NCBI GenBank assembly: GCA_030645495.1
Contig: JAUSLV010000011.1
Coordinates: 124,001-188,000 of the forward strand
Direction: 5' to 3'
Length of the DNA stretch: 64,000 bases
Origin: Actinomycetota bacterium
GTDB lineage: Bacteria > Actinomycetota > Acidimicrobiia > Acidimicrobiales > Ilumatobacteraceae
A model generated the notes under the pieces. The model did no database searches, had not been told where the DNA came from, and was given only the letters and a program-made list of their open reading frames with translations. A program made the translations under genes and the position numbers. Positions 36,457-45,525 of this stretch are shown one piece after another (positions within the stretch are counted from its first letter, which is position 1; every line of letters begins with the position of its first letter).

Positions 36457-37665
36457 CTAACGGAGCGCTGGCGCTGCGGTGATCCGCCCTGGTGAGCCGG
36501 TGAAGCGGATCGGCAGACCTGGGTGCACCACGTCGTGCCCGAGCTGCGCCTGGTGCACCGGCGTGGGGAACCCGCGAGCAATCAGGTGCGGGTCGGCCAG
36601 GGTCTCCTCCGGCGACAGGATCATGCCGACAGCGAACCCGCGGTGCTGGCCCTGCAGGAAGAACTCGTCGGCGGTGTGGTGTTGTGCGAGCAACATGATC
36701 GCCTCGCGGCAAGTGCGGAAGCACTCCTGGGTGAACTCGTCGTCGTACAGCTTGGCGAGGTCCATCCCGCCTTGCTCGATCGCCAGGTCGAGCAGCGCCG
36801 CCAACGGCAGGCGCTCGCGTAGGTCGCAGTCGTCGAGCCAGCGCACCAGCTTCACCAGCTCGTCGAGCGTGCGTGGCGGGAAGCCGGTGTGCACCTCGCG
36901 GCCGTCGGCGGCGAGGGTCACGATCGGTTCGCTGGGCAGGTGCAGCGCATGGCGGCCGGTCTGGCGTTGCACCGTCTTGCCGGCCACCAGCCACCATTGG
37001 GTGGCCTGCTCGGTGGTGACGTTGAGTGCCGCGTGCATGCTCACGTCGACGAGTTGCCCCTCGCCCGTGCGGGCTCGCCCCTCGATCGCCAGCAGTGCAC
37101 CGACAGCGGCCCAGATCGATGCGGTGTGGTAACCCTGGTTGCCCAAGGCGGCCATCGGTGGCAGCGAGTGGTCGTCGTAACCACAGCTCCATGCCAGCCC
37201 TCCGCCGGCGACCGCGGTGAGGTCGGTGAACGGTTCGGCGCTGCGCGGGTCGGATCGTCCGAAGGAGGTGACGCTGACCCAGACGGTGGACGGCCCGCGG
37301 ATGTGAGCGTGGTCGAGGCCGAGCGCGCTCAGCCGACCGGGCGCCTCGCCTTCCAGCACAATGTCGGCGAAGCCGACCAGCTGGCGGAACTGCGCCGCAT
37401 CGGCAGGGGAGTGCAGGTCGAGCTGCACGCTCTGCTTCGACGTGTTGTAGTGCCAGAACCACAGTGACCGGTCGGGGTGGTCGACCGGCAGCGCCTCGGC
37501 AAACGGGCCGTAGCGGCGGGTGTCATGGCCGCCGGGTGGCTCGACCAGCAGTACCTCGGCCCCGTAGTCGGCCAACAGCTTGCCCGCGTAGGCCGCGTGC
37601 TCGCTGGCGAGTTCGATCACGCGCAGCCCGGCGAGGGGTCCGACGACGTGCGCGTCAGATGACAC
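36457..37665 (-). CDS. Family III CoA transferase (CaiB/BaiF type)
   Basis: A 402-residue formyl-CoA-transferase-like enzyme that moves CoA between carboxylic acids. The N-terminal GPLAGLRVIELASEHAAYAG, then GAEVLLVEPPGGHD, and the middle RTGEGQLVDVSMHAALNVTT follow the family. The GTG at 37665 overlaps the upstream CoA transferase stop by 11 bases. Family III members often occur as pairs that act as heterodimers, and the next gene is also one. Substrate unknown; bile-acid and carnitine CoA transferases are relatives. Confidence 0.87.
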   Translation of the reverse strand: MSSDAHVVGPLAGLRVIELASEHAAYAGKLLADYGAEVLLVEPPGGHDTRRYGPFAEALPVDHPDRSLWFWHYNTSKQSVQLDLHSPADAAQFRQLVGFADIVLEGEAPGRLSALGLDHAHIRGPSTVWVSVTSFGRSDPRSAEPFTDLTAVAGGGLAWSCGYDDHSLPPMAALGNQGYHTASIWAAVGALLAIEGRARTGEGQLVDVSMHAALNVTTEQATQWWLVAGKTVQRQTGRHALHLPSEPIVTLAADGREVHTGFPPRTLDELVKLVRWLDDCDLRERLPLAALLDLAIEQGGMDLAKLYDDEFTQECFRTCREAIMLLAQHHTADEFFLQGQHRGFAVGMILSPEETLADPHLIARGFPTPVHQAQLGHDVVHPGLPIRFTGSPGRITAAPALR

Positions 37666-38908
37666 CGTCGGCCTCCAGTCGGGCGATCTCATCGTCGTCG
37701 AGCCCGAGCAGGCCACTGAGCACTTGGTGGTTGTGCTGCCCAAGCGTGGGGGCGCCGGTGCTCATCTCCCAGTCGGTGGCCGACAGGTGCAGCGGAATGC
37801 CGTCGACGCGTGTGGGGCCGAGCAGCGGATGGCTCACCTCGGGGAACAGCCCCCATCGCGCCGTGGCATCGTCCAGGTCGATCCGCTCTTGTGGCGACTG
37901 CACCGCCGCCGCAGGGATGCCCGCCGCGAACAGGCGTGCTTGCACCGCGAACTTGTCGTGCTGCCGGGTCCAGCCGGACACGCGCTCGTCGAGCAGATCG
38001 TGATCGCGCACTCGAGCGGCCAAGGTGGCCCACTCGGGTTCGTGAACGCCGATGATCTCGGCAAGCGCCGCCCATTCGGCGTTGGTGCGACACACCACTG
38101 CCACCCACTGGTCGTCGCCCATCGCCGGATGGATGCCATGCGGGGCCATCTGCGGAGCGTGGCCGCGGTTGGAGGCCGGCATGCCGGGTCGACGCGCCGG
38201 GCGGCCGTTGACCGTGATGTCGAGCACCGTCGGGCCAAGGAGCGCCGCGCCCGACTCCACCGTGCTCATGTCGATCCACTGGCCCTCACCAGTGCGGCGG
38301 CGGTGGTGTAACGCGGCGAGGATCGCGAACACCATCAGGTTCGCGCCGTGGTGATCCATGTACGACAGGCCGAAGCCGGCCGACGGCTGGTCGGCCTGGC
38401 CCACCGACCACGTGAGCCCGCACACGGCCTGCACGATCGGGCCCCACGTGCGGAACTGGCGGTACGGCCCGGTGTGGCCGAACCCACAGTTCGACACGTA
38501 GATGATGCCCGGGCGCAGTTCGCACAGCCGTTCGTAGGAGAACCCCCAGTGCTCCAACACCTCGGCGGAGAAGTTCTCCGTCACCGCGTCGCTGATCGAG
38601 ATCAGCTGCGCGAGCAGTTCGCGTCCACGCTCGGTGCGGGTGTTCAACGTGATGCCCTGTTTCCCCACGTTGTGGTTGTTGAACGCTCCGCCGGCCTCGA
38701 TGCCGCGCTGGCCCTCTTTGAACGGCGGAACCCCGCGCAGCAAGTCCCACTTGCCCTTGCGCACCGGATCCTCGATGCGGATCACCTCCGCGCCGAACGC
38801 AGCGAGCGTGCGCGTCGCGCCCGCCCCGGCGAGTTGCCCCGACAGGTCGCAGATGCGCAGCCCGGACAGGGCCGTGCGGTGAACTGCGGCCTCGGGTGGT
38901 GCGGTCAC
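37655..38908 (-). CDS. Family III CoA transferase (CaiB/BaiF type), second copy
   Basis: A 417-residue paralog of the gene at 36457, with LSGLRICDLSGQLAGAGATR, FGAEVIRIEDPVRKGKWD and RTGEGQWIDMSTVESGAALL in the same order. The overlap with its partner and the GTGA overlap with the upstream zinc dehydrogenase stop (GTG at 38908) indicate a three-gene transcriptional unit. A heteromeric CoA transferase is possible. An N-terminal 10-residue extension differs from the partner. Confidence 0.87.
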   Translation of the reverse strand: MTAPPEAAVHRTALSGLRICDLSGQLAGAGATRTLAAFGAEVIRIEDPVRKGKWDLLRGVPPFKEGQRGIEAGGAFNNHNVGKQGITLNTRTERGRELLAQLISISDAVTENFSAEVLEHWGFSYERLCELRPGIIYVSNCGFGHTGPYRQFRTWGPIVQAVCGLTWSVGQADQPSAGFGLSYMDHHGANLMVFAILAALHHRRRTGEGQWIDMSTVESGAALLGPTVLDITVNGRPARRPGMPASNRGHAPQMAPHGIHPAMGDDQWVAVVCRTNAEWAALAEIIGVHEPEWATLAARVRDHDLLDERVSGWTRQHDKFAVQARLFAAGIPAAAVQSPQERIDLDDATARWGLFPEVSHPLLGPTRVDGIPLHLSATDWEMSTGAPTLGQHNHQVLSGLLGLDDDEIARLEADGVI

Positions 38909-39849
38909 GGCTCGAGCACGACCTTGATCGCCCCCGACTTGCGATCGCGCGCCGCGGCGAATGCCTCGGCGGCGGCGTCGAGCGGAAAGCGGTGGGTGAT
39001 CAGCGTGGGGCCGATCTCGGAGCGATCGGCCAGCAGCTTGGCGGCAAGGTCGAAGTCGCGCACCGTGCCTGCGCTGCCGTACATCATCGACGGGATCACC
39101 AGCAGTTCCTTCGCCATCAACTCCATGCCCGGCATCGGGACAGTGCCGTCCCAGTACATGCCCACCAGCACGATGCGACCACCTGGGCGGCACATCTTCA
39201 CGGCTTGGGCCAATGACTCGCCGGTGCCCACGGCGTCGAACACGACATCCCACTTGTTGCGGCCGAACTCGCCGAGCCTGCCACCGAGGCGGGCGACCGC
39301 CTCGATCTGATGGCCGTGGCGGGCGAGCACATCGATGGCGCCCACGCCGACGGCCTGCAACGACGGCACGAGGCACAGACCGATCGTGCCACCGCCGATC
39401 ACCGCGGTGGCCAGGCCGCGCAGGTTGCCGGCGAGGCGCACCGCGTGCACGGCGACAGCGAGCGGTTCCACCAGCGACGAGTCCTTGGCCTGCACCGCTT
39501 CGGGGAGGGCGACGATGGTCGACTCGGGCACGATGCACATGTCGGCCATGCCGCCGTCGTGCGTGCCGCCGAGCATCTGTAGCCCTGTGCGGCAGTGATA
39601 CGGCCGACCGTCTCGGCACGGACCGCACGTGCCGCACGCCGCGATCGGCTCGATCGCCACCAGGCGGCCATCGAGCAGGTAGCCGGCGAACTCGTGCCCG
39701 AGTGTGGCGGGGGTCGGCATCACCTCCATCGAATGCAGGTCGCTGCCGCAGATGCCGGCTGCGGCGATGCGGATCGTCACGCCGTCACCGCGGGGTTCGG
39801 GAACGTCGATGCAGGACACCCGGTGGTCGGCACAACGCACAGCTCGCAT
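38905..39849 (-). CDS. Zinc-dependent medium-chain alcohol dehydrogenase
   Basis: A 314-residue MDR-family dehydrogenase. Catalytic zinc ligands appear in AGICGSD (Cys34) and GHE (His52-Glu53). The structural zinc loop ACGTCGPCRDGRPYHC supplies C72, C75, C78 and C86. The cofactor motif is VIGGGTIGL. It is slightly short for the family. It oxidises an alcohol or polyol to a ketone; the substrate is unknown. It begins the CoA transferase unit and is divergent from the thiolase gene. Confidence 0.88.
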   Translation of the reverse strand: MRAVRCADHRVSCIDVPEPRGDGVTIRIAAAGICGSDLHSMEVMPTPATLGHEFAGYLLDGRLVAIEPIAACGTCGPCRDGRPYHCRTGLQMLGGTHDGGMADMCIVPESTIVALPEAVQAKDSSLVEPLAVAVHAVRLAGNLRGLATAVIGGGTIGLCLVPSLQAVGVGAIDVLARHGHQIEAVARLGGRLGEFGRNKWDVVFDAVGTGESLAQAVKMCRPGGRIVLVGMYWDGTVPMPGMELMAKELLVIPSMMYGSAGTVRDFDLAAKLLADRSEIGPTLITHRFPLDAAAEAFAAARDRKSGAIKVVLEP

Positions 39850-39958
39850 CGCCGCAGCGTAACCGGCGACCCGTTGGCGCGACCGACGATGCCGGCCGAC
39901 GCCGCGAGGATCCTCCACGTCACCGCAACGGGCCACGGGCAGCGCGGGGTGGGCCCGA

Positions 39959-39989
39959 TTGCGTCATCGGGCTGACCCTGCGGTAATTT
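39959..39989 (+). promoter_or_regulatory. Candidate thiolase promoter in a 191-base divergent gap
   Basis: The gap 39850-40040 separates the dehydrogenase and thiolase starts. It holds TTGCGT (39959-39964) and TAATTT (39984-39989) with 19 bases between them, in a locally AT-rich stretch. No operator-like palindrome stands out; GCGGGCC/GGCCCGC at 40003-40022 can form a short hairpin just before the thiolase ribosome site. Confidence 0.4.
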
Positions 39990-40040
39990 AGGTACCTGAT
40001 TTCGCGGGCCGCTGTGGCCCGCATCGCACAAGGAGCCGCA

Positions 40041-41282
40041 ATGTCCGAAGCCTGGATCATCGACGCCGTCCGCACGCCCCGCGGCATCGGCAAGGTCGGC
40101 AAGGGTGCCCTTGCCGATATTCACCCGCAGGAGTTGGGTGCCACGGTGCTGCGGGCGATCGCTGAGCGCAACGGCCTCAACACGGCTGATGTCGACGACG
40201 TGATCTTCGGCTGCAGCACCCAGGTGGGCACCCAGGGTGGCGACCTCGGCCGCATGGCCCTGTTGTCGGCCGGGTACGACCAGGTCGTCAGCGGCGTCAC
40301 GCTCGACCGCTTCTGCGGGTCGGGTATCACTGCCACCAACCTCGGAGCGGCCTCGATCATGGCCGGCTTCGAAGACGTGGTGATCGCCGGTGGCGCCGAG
40401 ATGATGTCGTCGTACGCGGCCAACTCGCACCCGAAGGTGCGCGGCCCGTTCATGGATGCGGGCAACGAAGTGCTGCGCGCCATCCACCCGCAGACCAACC
40501 AGGGTGTGGCCGGCGATGCGATCGCCGCGCTGGAGGGCATCTCCCGCCAGGCGCTCGACGAGCTGGCGCTGGAATCGCAGCGCCGTGCCGCGGTCGCCAT
40601 CGCCGAGGGTCGCTTCGACAAGAGCCTGGTGCCCGTGTACCGCCCCGACGGCACGCTGGCCCTCGACCGCGAAGAGTTCCCCCGCCCGCAGACCACCATG
40701 GAGACGCTGTCGGCGCTGAAGCCCTCGTTCGAGGCGCTCGCCGACATCGTGCTCAACGAGGCCGGCGACACCTACCGGAACATGGTGCTGCGCAAGTTCC
40801 CCGGCCTGGAGATCACCCACGTGCACCACGCTGGCAACTCGTCGGGTGTCGTCGACGGCGCCGCGGCGATCCTGCTGACCAGCCCCGACTATGCCAAGGC
40901 GCACGGCATGAAGCCCCGGGCCCGCGTGCGTGCAGCCGTCAACATGGGTGACGACGCCACGCTGATGCTCAACGCCCCCGGACCGGCTGCCCGCAAGGCC
41001 GTTGCCAAGGCCGGCCTCACGCTCGACGACATCGATCTGTTCGAGGTCAACGAGGCGTTCGCCGTGGTGCCCGAGAAGTTCATCCGCGACCTCGGCATCG
41101 ACCGCGAGAAGATCAATGTCAATGGCGGCGCAATCGCCCTCGGTCACCCGATCGGCGCCACCGGCGCCCTGCTGATCGGCACCCTGCTCGACGAGCTCGA
41201 GCGCCGCGACCTGCAGTTCGGTCTCGTCACGATGTGCGCCGCCGGTGGCATGGCCCCGGCGATCGTCATCGAGCGGATCTAG
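40041..41282 (+). CDS. Thiolase (acetyl-CoA acyltransferase)
   Basis: A 413-residue thiolase that cleaves 3-ketoacyl-CoA or condenses acetyl-CoA. The nucleophilic Cys92 is in LDRFCGSG, the histidine-bearing NEAFA and GHPIGATG follow, and the second cysteine is in CAAGGM. ATG 40041 has AAGGAG 5 bases upstream. The next gene begins 8 bases after its stop and is a thiolase-fold protein without the nucleophile. The role is the last step of beta-oxidation for the island. Confidence 0.94.
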   Translation: MSEAWIIDAVRTPRGIGKVGKGALADIHPQELGATVLRAIAERNGLNTADVDDVIFGCSTQVGTQGGDLGRMALLSAGYDQVVSGVTLDRFCGSGITATNLGAASIMAGFEDVVIAGGAEMMSSYAANSHPKVRGPFMDAGNEVLRAIHPQTNQGVAGDAIAALEGISRQALDELALESQRRAAVAIAEGRFDKSLVPVYRPDGTLALDREEFPRPQTTMETLSALKPSFEALADIVLNEAGDTYRNMVLRKFPGLEITHVHHAGNSSGVVDGAAAILLTSPDYAKAHGMKPRARVRAAVNMGDDATLMLNAPGPAARKAVAKAGLTLDDIDLFEVNEAFAVVPEKFIRDLGIDREKINVNGGAIALGHPIGATGALLIGTLLDELERRDLQFGLVTMCAAGGMAPAIVIERI

Positions 41283-41290
41283 GCACACCC

Positions 41291-42457
41291 GTGTCGCTAC
41301 GCGGTACGGCGTTCATCGCCGGCGCGTACGAACACCCACGACGCGACATCCCCGACCGCACCATCCCGCAGATCCATGCGGAGGTCGCGGTCGGGGCGCT
41401 CGCCGACGCGGGCCTCACCATGGCCGACGTCGACGCGTACTACTGCGCGGGGGACGCGCCCGGCTTCGGGCCGATCTCGATGGCCGAGTATCTCGGGTTG
41501 CGCTGTCGCACCTACGACAGCACCGAGACCGGCGGCTCCAGCTACCTCGTGCACGTCGGCCATGCGGCGGCGATGATCAAGGCCGGCCATGCCTCGGTGG
41601 CGCTGATCACCCTGGCGGGCACACCACGCAACGGCGGCGCGCAACCCGGCTCATCGGGCGCGGCACCCGCTCCGGAGAGCGAGTTCGAGAACCTGTGGGG
41701 CGCCACGATCGTGGCCCACTACGCGCTGGCGGCACAGCGGCACATGTACGAGTTCGGTACCACGGGCGCCCAGTTGGCCGAGATCAAGGTGGCCGCCTCG
41801 CTGCACGCACAGCACAACCCGCACGCCTTCCTGCGCGACGTGGTGACGGTGGAGGAGGTGCTCGCATCGCCGCTCGTGGCCGACCCGCTGCACCGCCTGG
41901 ACTGCTGCGTGGTCACCGACGGCGGGGGAGCGCTCGTGGTGGTGAGCCCCGAGATCGCGGCCACGCTGCCGCGCCGCAGTGTGAAGCTGCTCGGCCAGGG
42001 TGAGGCCGCGAAGGACACGAATCGCGGCCGCATCGACCTGTCGTACACCGGTGCCGTGTGGTCGGGGCCGCGAGCGTTCGCCGAGGCGGGCGTCACCCCG
42101 GCCGACATCGACTACGCCTCCATCTACGACAGCTTCACGATCACCGTGCTCGTCACGTTGGAAGACCTCGGTTTCTGCGAGAAGGGTCAGGGCGGCCGCT
42201 TCGTGATGGATGGTGGGCTCGTGGCACCGTTCGGGCGGTTGCCGTTCAACACCGACGGCGGCGGTCTGTGCAACAACCATCCGGCCAACCGTGGTGGCAT
42301 GACCAAGGTGATCGAGGCCGTGCGCCAGCTCCGTGGCGAGGCACATCCTGCGGTGCAGGTGCCGAACTGCCATCTCGCGCTCGCGCACGGTACGGGCGGC
42401 GCGCTCGGCACGCGAATGATGAGCAGCACCCTGATCCTGGGGCAGCCCGATGCCTGA
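41291..42457 (+). CDS. Ltp2-like thiolase-fold protein (lipid-transfer/aldolase type)
   Basis: A 388-residue thiolase-superfamily protein of the sterol carrier/lipid-transfer type. The usual nucleophile region reads STETGGSSYLVHVGHAA with no cysteine, so it is not a classic thiolase. GDAPGFG and CNNHPANRGGMTK are conserved features of the group. In mycobacteria Ltp2 pairs with a DUF35 protein to form a retro-aldolase that removes the steroid side chain. Here a DUF35 gene overlaps its end by 8 bases, which supports an aldolase-like complex. The substrate is unproven. Confidence 0.8.
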   Translation: MSLRGTAFIAGAYEHPRRDIPDRTIPQIHAEVAVGALADAGLTMADVDAYYCAGDAPGFGPISMAEYLGLRCRTYDSTETGGSSYLVHVGHAAAMIKAGHASVALITLAGTPRNGGAQPGSSGAAPAPESEFENLWGATIVAHYALAAQRHMYEFGTTGAQLAEIKVAASLHAQHNPHAFLRDVVTVEEVLASPLVADPLHRLDCCVVTDGGGALVVVSPEIAATLPRRSVKLLGQGEAAKDTNRGRIDLSYTGAVWSGPRAFAEAGVTPADIDYASIYDSFTITVLVTLEDLGFCEKGQGGRFVMDGGLVAPFGRLPFNTDGGGLCNNHPANRGGMTKVIEAVRQLRGEAHPAVQVPNCHLALAHGTGGALGTRMMSSTLILGQPDA

Positions 42458-42884
42458 CCCCACGCCCAGCCCGACACCTCGTCCGATGTTGCCCACCCGG
42501 TCGCCGCGGCGCACACACGAGACGGCCGAGTTCTGGGACGCCTGCGCCCAGGGTCGCCTCCTGCTGCCGCGCTGCGACGACTGCCATCAGTACATCTGGT
42601 ACCCGCGCTTGTTCTGCCCGCACTGCGCGTCGTCGAACGTGCGCTACACCGAGGTCAGCGGTCGCGGCAGCGTGTACAGCTTCACGATCGTGCGCAAGGG
42701 CAGTGGCCCGTACAAGGAGCACGCGCCGTACGTGATCGCCTACGTGGAACTCGCCGAGGGCCCGCGCATCATGACGAACGTCGTCGGCATGGCCGCCGAC
42801 GACGTGCACGTGGGCATGGCGGTCAGAGTCGTGTTCGAACCCGCCGGCGACACCGACGCGATCCCTCGCTTCACCCCCACCTGA
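42450..42884 (+). CDS. DUF35 OB-fold zinc-ribbon protein, partner of the Ltp2-like protein
   Basis: A 144-residue protein with a rubredoxin-like zinc ribbon (CDDCHQYIWYPRLFCPHC, four cysteines near residues 42-59) and an OB-fold C-terminal half containing GSVYSFTIVRKG and APYVIAYVELAEGPRIMTNV. DUF35 proteins bind acyl-CoA and partner with thiolase-fold proteins. The start lies inside the end of the Ltp2-like gene, so the two are translated together. No hydratase domain is fused here, unlike ChsH2. Confidence 0.85.
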   Translation: MPDPTPSPTPRPMLPTRSPRRTHETAEFWDACAQGRLLLPRCDDCHQYIWYPRLFCPHCASSNVRYTEVSGRGSVYSFTIVRKGSGPYKEHAPYVIAYVELAEGPRIMTNVVGMAADDVHVGMAVRVVFEPAGDTDAIPRFTPT

Positions 42885-42899
42885 GCGCTGCACCCCCCG

Positions 42900-42949
42900 T
42901 TCTTGTCCGACATGGATCACGGGCTTCCGTGATCCATGTGGGACAAGAA
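42900..42949. terminator. Long hairpin between convergent genes
   Basis: The arms 42900-42922 and 42927-42949 pair over 23 positions with a single G-G mismatch (42909 with 42940) and a GCTT loop. It sits 15 bases after the DUF35 stop and 23 bases beyond the acyl-CoA dehydrogenase stop on the other strand, so it can serve as a bidirectional terminator. The near-perfect length also suits a dispersed repeat. Confidence 0.7.
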
Positions 42950-42972
42950 GCCCGAAATGGGGCGTAGTTCGC

Positions 42973-44289
42973 TCAGGGGCCGGTGAAGAGGCGGCCGGTG
43001 TTGCGGTACTCGCTGGTGAGGCCGGCGGCCTTTTCGGCCTCGCGCGTCTTCACTTCGGCGCGGGCGACCACTTGGTGGTGCACCTCGTCGGGACCGTCGG
43101 CCAGACGCAGCACACGCTGGCTGTGGTACATCTCGGCCAGCGGGAACCACTGCGTGACGCCTGCGGCGCCGTGCATCTGGATTGCCTCGTCGATGATGTG
43201 CGCACACTTCTCGGGCACCATCGCCTTGACGGCGCTGACCCACACTCGAGCCTCGGCGTTGCCCAGCACGTCCATTGCCTTGGCGGCGCGCAGCACCATC
43301 AGGCGCATCGCTTCCACCTCGATACGGGCTCGCGACAGCACTTCCATGTTCTTGCCCAGGTTGATCAGCTTCTTGCCGAAGCCCTCGCGGCTGACGCCAC
43401 GATCCACGATCATCTCGATGGCTCGCTCGGCGGTGCCGATGCTGCGCATGCAGTGATGGATGCGGCCAGGCCCGAGGCGCAACTGCGAGATCTCGAAACC
43501 CTTGCCCTCGTCCCAGAGGACGTTGCTCTTCGGAACGCGCACATCGTTGAAGCGGATGTGCATGTGGCCGTGGGGGGCCTCGTCGTTGCCGAACACGATC
43601 ATCGGGCCGACGACCTCCACGCCCGGGGTGTCCATCGGGATCAGGATCTGCGAGTGCTGCTTGTAGGTGTCGGCCGTGGTGTTGCTGCGCACCATCGTGA
43701 TCAGCACCTTGCAGCGCGGGTCGCCGGCACCGGAGGTGAAGAACTTCTCGCCGTTGATGATCCACTCATCGCCGTCGAGCACGGCGCGGGTGTCGATCTG
43801 CTTGGCGTCGCTGGACATCAGGCCCGGTTCGGTCATCGCGTAGCCCGAACGGATCTCGCCGGCCAGCAGCGGCTCGAGCCACTTCGCCTTCTGCTCGGGG
43901 GTGCCCACGCGCTCGAGCACTTCCATGTTCCCCGTGTCGGGGGCCGAGCAGTTCAGTGCCTCGGGGGCCAGGCGGTTCTTGCCGAGTTCATTGGCGATGT
44001 AGGCGTAGTCGAGGTTGCTGAGGCCGACTCCCTCGGCGTTCGGCAGGAAGAAGTTCCACAGCCCCATCGCCTTGGCCTTGTCCTTCACGGTCTGCAGCAG
44101 CTCGAGCTGGCCGGGGGCGTAGGCCCACCGATCGGCGCGGCCCTCGCCAAGATGGTGGAACTGCTCGGAGATCGGGTCGACCTCGTCGCGCACGAACGCC
44201 TTGACCGCCTCGTAGAGCGGACGGACGCCCTCCGACATTCGCAGGTCGAGATCGTCCATGCTCGACATCTTCAGTGCGCCACCAACCAT
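42973..44289 (-). CDS. Acyl-CoA dehydrogenase
   Basis: A 438-residue FAD enzyme, longer than average because of an N-terminal extension. It contains GYAMTEPGLMSSDAKQIDT, the FAD-contact INGEKFFTSGAG and GVTQWFPLAEMYHSQRVLRL. Its C-terminus differs from the TEG(A)DEI type: it reads RLADGPDEVHHQVVARAEVK, typical of large mycobacterial-type FadE enzymes. ATG 44289 has GAGGAG 7 bases upstream. It is divergent from the mycofactocin SDR gene. The substrate is unknown. Confidence 0.9.
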   Translation of the reverse strand: MVGGALKMSSMDDLDLRMSEGVRPLYEAVKAFVRDEVDPISEQFHHLGEGRADRWAYAPGQLELLQTVKDKAKAMGLWNFFLPNAEGVGLSNLDYAYIANELGKNRLAPEALNCSAPDTGNMEVLERVGTPEQKAKWLEPLLAGEIRSGYAMTEPGLMSSDAKQIDTRAVLDGDEWIINGEKFFTSGAGDPRCKVLITMVRSNTTADTYKQHSQILIPMDTPGVEVVGPMIVFGNDEAPHGHMHIRFNDVRVPKSNVLWDEGKGFEISQLRLGPGRIHHCMRSIGTAERAIEMIVDRGVSREGFGKKLINLGKNMEVLSRARIEVEAMRLMVLRAAKAMDVLGNAEARVWVSAVKAMVPEKCAHIIDEAIQMHGAAGVTQWFPLAEMYHSQRVLRLADGPDEVHHQVVARAEVKTREAEKAAGLTSEYRNTGRLFTGP

Positions 44290-44407
44290 GATCGTCTCCT
44301 CGTGCTGCGTCAGAACCCTGACGTCGAGCCACGCTAATCGTTCCTCGTCGGGTGGGTTCAGTCAGCGTTCGTCGGCCTCTGGGTGCTGCGTGACGGGAGA
44401 GGTTGCG

Positions 44408-44456
44408 ACACCCGCGGGTGTGACGATTGACACACAGTGCCAGGCCTGGCTACCGT
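44408..44456 (+). promoter_or_regulatory. Promoter and operator candidate before the mycofactocin SDR
   Basis: The 270-base gap 44290-44559 contains a perfect 14-base palindrome ACACCCGCGGGTGT (44408-44421), followed by TTGACA (44427-44432) and TACCGT (44451-44456) at 18-base spacing. This reads as a good promoter for the SDR gene with an adjoining regulator site. The same palindrome could also control the divergent acyl-CoA dehydrogenase gene. Confidence 0.55.
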
Positions 44457-44559
44457 GCGCTCGGGGTTGGGGGACACAGCACCGAGCGCAGCGCGCGAGG
44501 GCGCGACACGGTCCACCGGCACAGCCTCGCAACCGTCTCGACACACCACAGGAGAACAC

Positions 44560-45423
44560 ATGTCTCGCAGCTTGGCCGGCAAGGTCGCATTCATCACCGG
44601 TGCAGGTCGTGGTCAGGGGCGCGCTCACGCTGTTCGCATGGCTGAAGAGGGTGCCGACATCGTCGGCGTCGACATCTGCCGCCAGATCGAGTCGAACCCG
44701 TACCCGCTGGCGTCATCGGAAGATCTCGCGGAGACCGCGAGCCTGGTGAAGGCGCTCGGCCGCAAGATGGTGGCCATCGAGGCCGACGTGCGCAGCCGCC
44801 CGGCACTCGCCGAGGCGACGTCCACCGCGGCACGCGAGTTCGGCAAGATCGACATCGTCGTCGCCAACGCCGGCATCCTGCCGATGGCGATGGGTGACCC
44901 CGACCCGCAGGACTTCATCGACGCCACCGACGTCGACCTCGTTGGCGTGATGAACGCCGTCGCCGCGTGCTACCCCTACCTGCCCGACGGCGCCTCGATC
45001 ATCATCACCGGCAGCACCGCCGGCATGATGCCGAACACCACCGACAACCCCGCCATGGGACCCGGCAGCCAGGGCTACGGCTGGAGCAAGCGCGTGCTGA
45101 TCGAGTACACCGAGCAGATGGCGCTGGTGCTGGCCCCGCGGTTCATCCGCGTGAACGCGATGCACCCCACCAACTGCAACACGCACCTGCTGAACAACGA
45201 TGGCCTGTACTCGGTGTTCCGCCCCGACCTGGAGAAGCCCACGCGGGAGGATTGCATCCCCGCCTTCACGCACTTCCAGGCGATGCCGATCCCGTACGTC
45301 GAGCCCAGCGACATCGCCGCGCTGGCGGCGTTCCTGGCCTCCGACGACGCCCGCTACATCACCGGCCAGCAGATCCGGGTCGATGCCGGATCACTGCTGA
45401 AGTTCCCGAACGGTCCGTCCTGA
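44560..45423 (+). CDS. Mycofactocin-coupled SDR family oxidoreductase
   Basis: A 287-residue SDR. The cofactor motif is TGAGRGQGRAHAVRMAEEGA (13-32), followed by DIVGVDIC, the pattern typical of mycofactocin-dependent SDRs, whose bound NAD is recycled by the mycofactocin redox system. The catalytic Y-G-W-S-K is present. Mycofactocin biosynthesis genes are not in the window. ATG 44560 has GGAG 5 bases upstream. A hairpin terminator follows, so it is monocistronic. The alcohol substrate is unknown. Confidence 0.85.
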   Translation: MSRSLAGKVAFITGAGRGQGRAHAVRMAEEGADIVGVDICRQIESNPYPLASSEDLAETASLVKALGRKMVAIEADVRSRPALAEATSTAAREFGKIDIVVANAGILPMAMGDPDPQDFIDATDVDLVGVMNAVAACYPYLPDGASIIITGSTAGMMPNTTDNPAMGPGSQGYGWSKRVLIEYTEQMALVLAPRFIRVNAMHPTNCNTHLLNNDGLYSVFRPDLEKPTREDCIPAFTHFQAMPIPYVEPSDIAALAAFLASDDARYITGQQIRVDAGSLLKFPNGPS

Positions 45424-45446
45424 CCGCTCATCAATTCTGCTGAGAG

Positions 45447-45481
45447 CGAAGAAACCCGGCTGCGGCCGGGGTTCTTTCGTT
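45447..45481 (+). terminator. Hairpin terminator after the mycofactocin SDR
   Basis: GAAACCCGGC (45451-45460) pairs with GCCGGGGTTC (45464-45473) across a short loop with one mismatch. The stem can be extended by A/T pairs, and the right arm is followed by the T-rich TTTCGTTCT. It begins about 25 bases after the SDR stop. Confidence 0.65.
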
Positions 45482-45525
45482 CTCCGGGTTCGTCGCGACG
45501 GGGTGGGGGTGGGATCATCTCGCGC

